From Adelphocoris suturalis (Eukaryota > Arthropoda > Insecta > Hemiptera > Miridae), in NCBI GenBank assembly GCA_030762985.1, contig CM061040.1:36530734-36594733 (forward strand): a stretch of DNA of 64,000 bases, in the 5' to 3' direction. Position numbers and translations under genes: made by a program. This document shows, in pieces, positions 58,060 to 64,000 of the stretch; position 1 is the first letter of the stretch; every line of letters starts with the position of its first letter. Below the pieces are notes generated by a model. The model was not told the origin of the DNA. It did no database searches and saw only the letters and a program-made list of their open reading frames with translations.

Positions 58060-58804
58060 TAAAAAACGGGAAAATGATGCTTAAAATAATTTACGTTAGT
58101 GCAGGCGCAGAATGGAGCGATGATTTGAGAAAAATTGAATTGATAGGGAACAATCAACAGCCTAACCCACAAATTCCCAGAAAATTTAATCAAAATCTGA
58201 TGAAAACTAGACCTTGTTCCTGAGAGTACACTTTCGCGCATGCGCAGGAGCTAATTATGATGTGATCATGTTGAAATTAACATGGAATAATTAAACCATT
58301 GTTCCCCAACTATGCACCAAATTTGAGCGGGATTGGACGGCTAGGGCGTAAAAAACTGACGCTTGAATGACTTTATGTTTGCGCATGCTCAAAATGAAGT
58401 AATGATTTGAGAAGTATGGAATTAATAGTGGACCGTTTACAGCCTAACCTGCTAATTCCCTGAAAATGTCACTAAAATCGGATGAGAACCTTTGAAATTG
58501 GGCTCGTTTAAAAAGGGATACATATTCGTGCATGCGCAGTAGCTACTAATGATAGGATTATGTTAAAATTGCTAGGGAATGCTCAAATTAACCTTTTCCA
58601 CCTATCCTCCAAATTTGAGCGAGATCGTACAATGGGTGCGTGTGGGAAAATGATGCTTGATGCAATTTACGTTTGCTCATGACCTATTGATTTGGGAACA
58701 ACGAAATTCATAGGGGACCATCTTCACCCTGACCCGCTCACACCATGAACATGTCATAAGAACCGGTTGAATATTAAGCTTGTTACAAGGATTTGCATAC
58801 CTAC

Positions 58805-58846
<42 letters not shown>

Positions 58847-59010
58847 AGAGAGAGAGATAGATAGAGAGAGAAAGACACGGAACGAAAGTTGTTACAATAC
58901 TCTAAAACGTTAAATACGAGTGGGAATTTTACCACTGTAAAAATCAACTGCCGGTTGATTTTTGTGGAGACTACAACTTTTCAATCTCTTGAAAGCGAAA
59001 ACAATGCTTA
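58060..59010. repeat. Interspersed repeat with internal units of about 200 bp, (CA)n and (AG)n
   Basis: Three or four decayed units each contain TGCGCATGCG-like, AATGATTTGAGAA-like and AAATTTGAGCGAGAT-like motifs. The last reads TTCATAGGGGACCATCTTCA, as in the copy at 42740-43320. A CA/AG microsatellite occupies 58806-58870. No protein is visible. Confidence 0.6.
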
Positions 59011-59486
59011 CGCTACCAATAGGTAGACTTGGGAGCAATTAAAGAATACAATTTAGCATTTAGGTACCAATACTTCACTAGTAAGTACATCCGTACGGAC
59101 AGTAGTTAATAAACTTGATTTCGCAGCGTTAGAACAAATTCCATTGGAACTATATCACCCGATATTTCCAATGTTGATATTATGGCAGCTGATATTTACA
59201 AGGCAATTTTTATGTTTTCCAGTATCACTATCTAGCGGTCTTTGATGGAATTAAGAGCTTGATCGGCTATTCATTCACTAGATCCGCTAGCAGCGCATTA
59301 GAAATCGGGCTTAGAAATTCGAAGGCATTTTTCGATGTTTCCACCCTTTATGGAAAACGAACCGTGTTGCAGATGATCTTGATCGATTCTTTGGGATCAT
59401 ATTTATCATTGACAAGGAAAAAATCATTACTGTTACCTAAAAAGTTATTGAGATCTCGATTTTTGAATGTTTATCCCTTTAACACA

Positions 59487-59506
59487 CCCCCCCCCCCCCC
59501 CCCCCC
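59487..59506. repeat. 20-base poly(C) run at the head of a repeat copy
   Basis: Immediately precedes ATCCTTTAGGGTTAACAC, the start of the GTCCAGTCGTTT-type family. Other long C/G runs in the window are at 588-598, 5284-5301, 41963-41985, 45286-45301 and 62568-62582. Confidence 0.9.
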
Positions 59507-60040
59507 ATCCTTTAGGGTTAACACAAATTGATGCCGAGCCCCTAGGAACATTAAGACCCCAAATGCGGTATTTAACGCAAGTTTCCAAGTTTCATGAAGT
59601 TTTGTTGATCGATTTCGGAGAAGAGCCGCAGACGGCGGACGAACGGATTTTTTTTTTTTTTTAATATATTCTACGTAAACCAACAATTTTTAGGAGAGAG
59701 GGGAGGGTTATAAATTTTATTTTTCTTGGTCGATTACAAAGGTCCATTATTGAAAATTATAAACCAAAACCCAAGTATGAGGAAAATACCCATGTTTGGC
59801 CCATTTTTGGCTCGTAGTATTGATGCGTGTGAAGCGATCGGGCTGGCTAGATTCTAGAACCAACTAGACCCCAAGTGGAGTTGAAGGTCTTGTATGGCTC
59901 GGACAGCGGACGACAGACGGACATTGCAGTTTTGGAATCTACGCACCTTGAAACGTAAGTGACAAAGTTTGGGAGAAAATAATTGTTTTCCTTTACTATT
60001 ACAAAGGCTTATTATTGGAAATGATAAACCGAAATAAAAA
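59507..60040 (+). repeat. Two adjacent interspersed-repeat copies
   Basis: The first copy (59507-59775) ends CATTATTGAAAATTATAAAC; the second (about 59780-60035) starts CCCATGTTTGGCCCATTTTT and ends TTATTGGAAATGATAAACCG. The second is the plus-oriented relative of the element at 16680-18260. They abut the R2-like fragment. Confidence 0.65.
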
Positions 60041-60720
60041 AATTAATTTTATACAAAAAGGGGGGAGGACACCCAGATTTACTCGACATTGGCCCTAGGG
60101 ATGAAGGCAGTTGCAGGAGGAGGAGGAAGAGAAGGATGAAAGGAGGTGCTCTTATAAAAGGAACACCAGTTGAGCTATGAGCCCCTAAAGATGCGGGTGG
60201 TGGTACCACGGAGCACTTCCGCCGAGATGCCCAAATCGAGTAACTTAGTGGTACTTTTCCCACACCACATCCCGCGCCATGACACGATCGTGGGCTGACG
60301 TTATTGGTCGCCACTTCTTTTACCTCAGATATCGCTGCAAAACATTTCTATCATATTTACTTATGATAAGGTCTGCTCCATGTCCAGTGTCTACGCTGCC
60401 ACTGACAACCTGGACATCCAGGATTATAGCAGACCCATCGGGCTTGATAGCAACGATATCCAACTTCTTGCCCCAGTCACTCGGTATCGCAATCGGTATC
60501 GCAATCCCTTTCGACATCCCATCCACTGGATGACAAAGCACCTGCTAGATCTGCTCGGCAACCGCATCAAGGCTAAGAATGCGGCTACAATGAGTGGACC
60601 CTGGGACAAGAGGACCCTGCTGCGCCTTGACACAGGCTCTCATTTTTACACGCACACCCGTTTGTGCAACAGTATCAAGCATCATTTTATCACGCGTACC
60701 ATATTATCGCGTTCCTATTG
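60041..60720 (-). pseudogene. R2-like LINE: restriction-like endonuclease C-terminus
   Basis: The minus frame 60541-60320 contains WGKKLDIVAIKPDGSAIILD and DVQVVSGSVDTGHGADLI, the KPD...(11)...DVQVV signature of the PD-(D/E)XK-type endonuclease at the C-terminus of R2/NeSL-like elements. After a frameshift the tail reads VSWRGMWCGKSTTKLLDLGI and SAEVLRGTTTRIFRGS, then a TAG inside LNWCSFYKST, and finally Pro-rich sequence. Only the 3' end is present. Confidence 0.75.
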
Positions 60721-60999
60721 AAATGAAATTGTTTACATACAACCTCTCCTATCGTGGCTTTTCTAGTGTTGGCTGTGAACACATGCTACAATTATAAATC
60801 AGGTATTTCTACGAGGAGGAAAGTTTGAGGGCTGAGTGATAACATAACTATATCCGGAATGACAAGGCCATTCGGATTCATGGTAAGCACCTAAGGCTAA
60901 TAGTGCAGGAGCTGGAGGGGGTTGAGTGTGCAAAATTAGGAAACCTCTTTTCTCTTAAAATTATTTTAGGGAGGGAACCAAGGAATAGGAAAGTTCTTC

Positions 61000-61950
61000 A
61001 TACCACCGCAAAAATGGTGCCTATGGGCGGGAGTTCTGCATCTGGGCCCTATCTCTATGGTCGTTGCTAATTATTGAACGACTCATCGCACAGAATTGAT
61101 TTCTATTTCAAAGTGTTTTTGTTTTAGATCTCAAAACTAAATTTTTTGTATTTTAAATCTCTACTGCTTTGATAATTACCTACAGTTTCCCCCCTAAAAC
61201 TAACCGAAAATGAGAAAATTGTAAACAGTGAGTCTTACCACGACACCTGCCACGAAAGAGGAGCGTGAGGTCAAGAAAATATATTTAGATAAGTACCTAA
61301 TTATTTCATGTTGAAAAAATTAACTTTAATAATAATGAATACAAATGATAAAAAGTGGTACCTATATAAATTACTAAAACAAATTAAGACCATAATAAAG
61401 GACTATTTCTAGGTTTTTTATTTTACGGGACTATTACTTTTACTCTGCTAAAATATTGTATGTATACACGTATGAATGGGATTTATTTATTTTTTATTTA
61501 TATATTTTATTTATTTATTCATTTATTTATTTTTTAACCGCCCCTTGGTAAGTACTGCTATTGACATTAAATTGACATTAATTTGCCAATTCTGACAATC
61601 GCGATCTCTTTTACAAACGTCTAGTTGTACATTAGGTTATGACATAAAAGTAGGAGATCTCGTACGGATTCAAAAGTTGTATTCAAGATGTTTTAAAGGC
61701 GCAAAACTTAGCGTCGCACAGTGTAAATTTCGTAGCTCTAATATTCGTTCGAACTCTACCAATAAATTGGTGGTACTTGTGTCTTGTCTTTCATCACCTT
61801 CATTTTTCTTGAACTACATACTGGAATTATTCTTGGGCCAGCAAAATAACATGTTTACTAAAAAATCTATACACAATAACAATAAATGAGTTTCGCTTAA
61901 AATCTATTAAAAAATACTTACGGTAAAATCTATTAATGTTATGCATTAAC
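61000..61950. other. Spacer between GGH gene B and the R2-like relic
   Basis: No gene supported. AT-rich with a TTTA-rich low-complexity patch at 61480-61530. It forms the presumed 3' flank of gene B; I see no canonical AATAAA on the minus strand in the first 100 nt after its stop. Confidence 0.45.
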
Positions 61951-61955
61951 CCATA

Positions 61956-62340
61956 TTATGACAGACCAGTAGCTTTGAATATATATATCTGTTCGAAGTA
62001 TCCATTGGGTGTGTAACTGGGAGAGTAGTTATAAATGAGACTGGTCAGCTCTTCCTTTTTGTTGATGAACGTGTTATTGTTGCGTCTGGCGTGCTCAACC
62101 AAATGATCGTAGAAAAATCTGTTAGGTAGGATGGCATCCAATGTATGTGGATCATCAATCTTGAGGCTCCATTCAAAAACTATTTTCTCAGGATGGAACT
62201 GAGTCCCAAATATCTGTGGGAATTTCCCGTGTTCCATCGAGGAAATGAAGGTTATTCCATTTTGGTCCAGATTAACAGATAACGGTTTCCAAGTTCGCCC
62301 TAGACCATGTTTATTGAGGGCTTCTTGCGTGAAAGAAACT
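61956..62340 (-). CDS. GGH: Gamma-glutamyl hydrolase gene B, last exon (partial gene)
   Basis: This is the paralogue of the last exon of gene A, with the same acceptor phase (AG|A before VSFTQEAL). It encodes TWKPLSVNLDQNGITFISS, MEHGKFPQIFGTQFHPEKIV with the catalytic His, FYDHLVEHARRNNN, and the end YNYSPSYT plus FEQIYIFKATGLS, then TAA. By eye 62 of the first 86 aligned residues match gene A, so the copies are clearly diverged but both look functional. I found no catalytic-Cys exon between 62340 and 64000, so the remaining exons lie beyond the window or are absent. A GTAAGT about 35 nt after the stop could open a 3'-UTR intron. Confidence 0.88.
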
Positions 62341-62689
62341 CTGAAAATTAAGAAGATCTATAGGGATCATAAAAGACAAAACTTTAACAGGAAGTAGTCC
62401 ACCTATACTACATACAACAACTTCATAAGTATACCTACTACCTATAATACAAGTACCCACAAATACTGTTAACATTGGGTCCGGACCTAACGTCCCAAGG
62501 ACGTTTGGAGCTCCTTGAAAGAGGGGGCTTCAGCCCTATGTTTAGGTGGAGCTCCCAACGTTTCAGTCCCCCCCCCCCCCCCAGCCTTTGGAGAGGACTG
62601 TTGAGATAAGTCGTTTTCCCTCCCCCCACCATTCTTGTGTATTTTGTTCATAAACCCCAGGGTCCCAGGGACGTTAAATACCTGCAATT

Positions 62690-62885
62690 TGATGGTGTGC
62701 GAGGGACATTGGGTGTGTGTGTGTGCCACGGAGTTACTCGAGCTGGGCATCTCGGCCGATGTGCTCCGTGGTCACCACCCGTGCCATCAGGGGGTCTTAC
62801 CTCAACTGGTAATCATTTTACTTTCTTTCATCCACTCTTCCTCCTCATCCTTCTACAACTTCCCTCGTCCCTAGAGCCGGCGTCG
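62690..62885 (+). pseudogene. R2-like LINE, extreme C-terminal scrap
   Basis: The plus frames give ATELLELGISADVLRGHH and a downstream Ser/Phe/Pro-rich stretch (SFIHSSSSSFYNFPRP) that parallels the tail at 60.0-60.3 kb (KLLDLGISAEVLRG). It is a second, independent and oppositely oriented 3' fragment of the same family, close to GGH gene B. Confidence 0.6.
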
Positions 62886-63171
62886 GGTAAACCTTAGCGT
62901 CCTCCGCACTTTTTGTTTATTTGTTTATTTTTCAATTTAATGGCGGGTCCCTCCATTCCAAAAAAAATTGAATGTGTGCCTGTGTGTGTGAACAAATTGT
63001 GTACATATGTGACAAATTTTAACTACGCTGCCCATGCCAACATTCTCAAGCGATCTTCGAGATTTTTTATTTTATCTTAATTTCAGTCTGGTTGTGCAAC
63101 ATGCCGTAGAGATTTTCAATTTGAAGAGGGAACTATGGAAATGGAGAGGGTAAAACCGGGAACGCGTGTTT

Positions 63172-63311
63172 AGCGAGTTTTGGTAAAAAAGAAGCTATTG
63201 CAATGGCTCGGAAGTTTTTAAAATCAAAATTTTTGAAAAGTTTCTTTATTAAAATCCCTTTTGAGGCATTCTGACACAAATCCTAGAGTTTAACGCTTTT
63301 TCATATATGTA

Positions 63312-63356
<45 letters not shown>
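63172..63356 (+). repeat. AGCGAATTTT family copy ending in (TA)n
   Basis: TTAGCGAGTTTTGGTAAAAA, AAGCTATTGCAATGGCTCGG, GAGGCATTCTGACACAAATC, GTTTAACGCTTTTTCATATA, then TA units from about 63312. The TA tail directly abuts the inverted repeat at 63353. Confidence 0.8.
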
Positions 63357-63357
<1 letters not shown>

Positions 63358-63966
63358 AACGAGATTTTTTGAGGTAGTGACCAAGCTAGTCTTGTGTTTC
63401 AATGTATTTTATTTTTCCATTATAGCGACGTTTCGGCCCTTGATAAGAGCCCTATTCATGCTTATCTAGAGAATTGAAGAAACAAGGATACGTTAGATAT
63501 GGTTGGACTTACAATCTTATTCTAGGTGACAATTGTTGATGGAGGACGGATTGTTATTATATAACTTATGTAAGAATGTAATATTTTAGTAGTTACTTAC
63601 ATATTGCCTGGTATGTAGTTGTCAGTTTTGTTTGTTTTCCGAGTTGATGGGACCCAATATGTCTATTTGGTATCAACTAATTACTATGTATTATTAACAA
63701 CTACATACCAGGCAATATGTAAGTAACTACTAAAATATTACATTCTTACATAAGTTATATAATAACAATCCGTCCTCCATCAACAATTGTCACCTAGAAT
63801 AAGATTGTAAGTCCAACCATATCTAACGTATCCTTGTTTCTTCAATTCTCTAGATAAGCATGAATAGGGCTCTTATCAAGGGCCGAAACGTCGCTATAAT
63901 GGAAAAATAAAATACATTGAAACACAAGACTAGCTTGGTCACTACCTCAAAAAATCTCGTTTATAT
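63353..63966. repeat. Inverted repeat with 270-bp arms and a hammerhead-like core
   Basis: Arms 63353-63622 and 63697-63966 are near-perfect reverse complements (position sums 127319) around a 74-bp spacer. Each arm contains GGGCTCTTATCAAGGGCC followed by GAAACGTCGC (63867-63892, plus; mirrored at 63427-63452), which is the Penelope-type hammerhead core with TTATCA in place of TGATGA. No protein is present. Confidence 0.9.
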
Positions 63967-64000
63967 CGAATTTTTACTAGTCAAGAAGATTATCCTGAAT

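Overview
The window looks like an AT-rich, intron-containing and transposon-saturated insect chromosome segment. I base this on spliced exons with canonical GT/AG borders, an animal-type gamma-glutamyl hydrolase, and relics of Penelope-like, Jockey/CR1-like, I/R1-like, R2-like and copia-like retroelements. The frequent GTAGGTACCTACC-type strings would suit a sap-feeding hemipteran, but the species is inference only.

Only one kind of host gene is well supported: gamma-glutamyl hydrolase (GGH), on the minus strand. Gene A can be assembled across about 23 kb from at least four exons (47499-47306, 41600-41489, 34397-34162, 32646-32229). The codon phases join exactly at every junction, both catalytic residues are present, and an AATAAA lies about 70 nt after the stop. 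A candidate short first exon lies at 55001-54984. The last exon of a second, diverged copy (gene B, 62340-61956) lies upstream in the same orientation, so this is a head-to-tail GGH duplication; the rest of gene B must lie beyond base 64000.

Layout: 1-6.99 kb, AT-rich sequence with a LINE ORF1 relic (2.9-4.0 kb). 6.99-11.38 kb, a giant near-perfect inverted duplication carrying two Penelope-like GIY-YIG fragments and two hammerhead-ribozyme cores, followed by a 0.3-kb (CT)n tract. 12.0-13.2 kb, a LINE endonuclease relic. 15-18.3 kb, tRNA-derived SINE arms, a degenerate hammerhead-like motif and a 108-bp tandem array. 22.3-23.4 and 26.1-26.3 kb, foldback elements. 27.2-29.6 kb, a CR1/Jockey-like LINE abutting a Penelope-like fragment. 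32-55 kb, GGH gene A, whose introns hold an LTR-like promoter and gag block, a Jockey element with a 5' inversion, several short repeat families, a copia fragment and an internally deleted I-like LINE. 55.5-57.4 kb, copia RT pieces. 58-60.7 kb, repeats and an R2-like endonuclease tail. 61.9-62.3 kb, GGH gene B. 63.35-63.97 kb, a second inverted repeat with a degenerate hammerhead-like core.

I did not find a new multi-gene system. The observations most worth following are the GGH tandem pair, the hammerhead-bearing inverted duplications, the in-frame 108-bp array and the twin-primed Jockey insertion. Nearly all other open frames are transposon fragments, frames through microsatellites, or chance frames.
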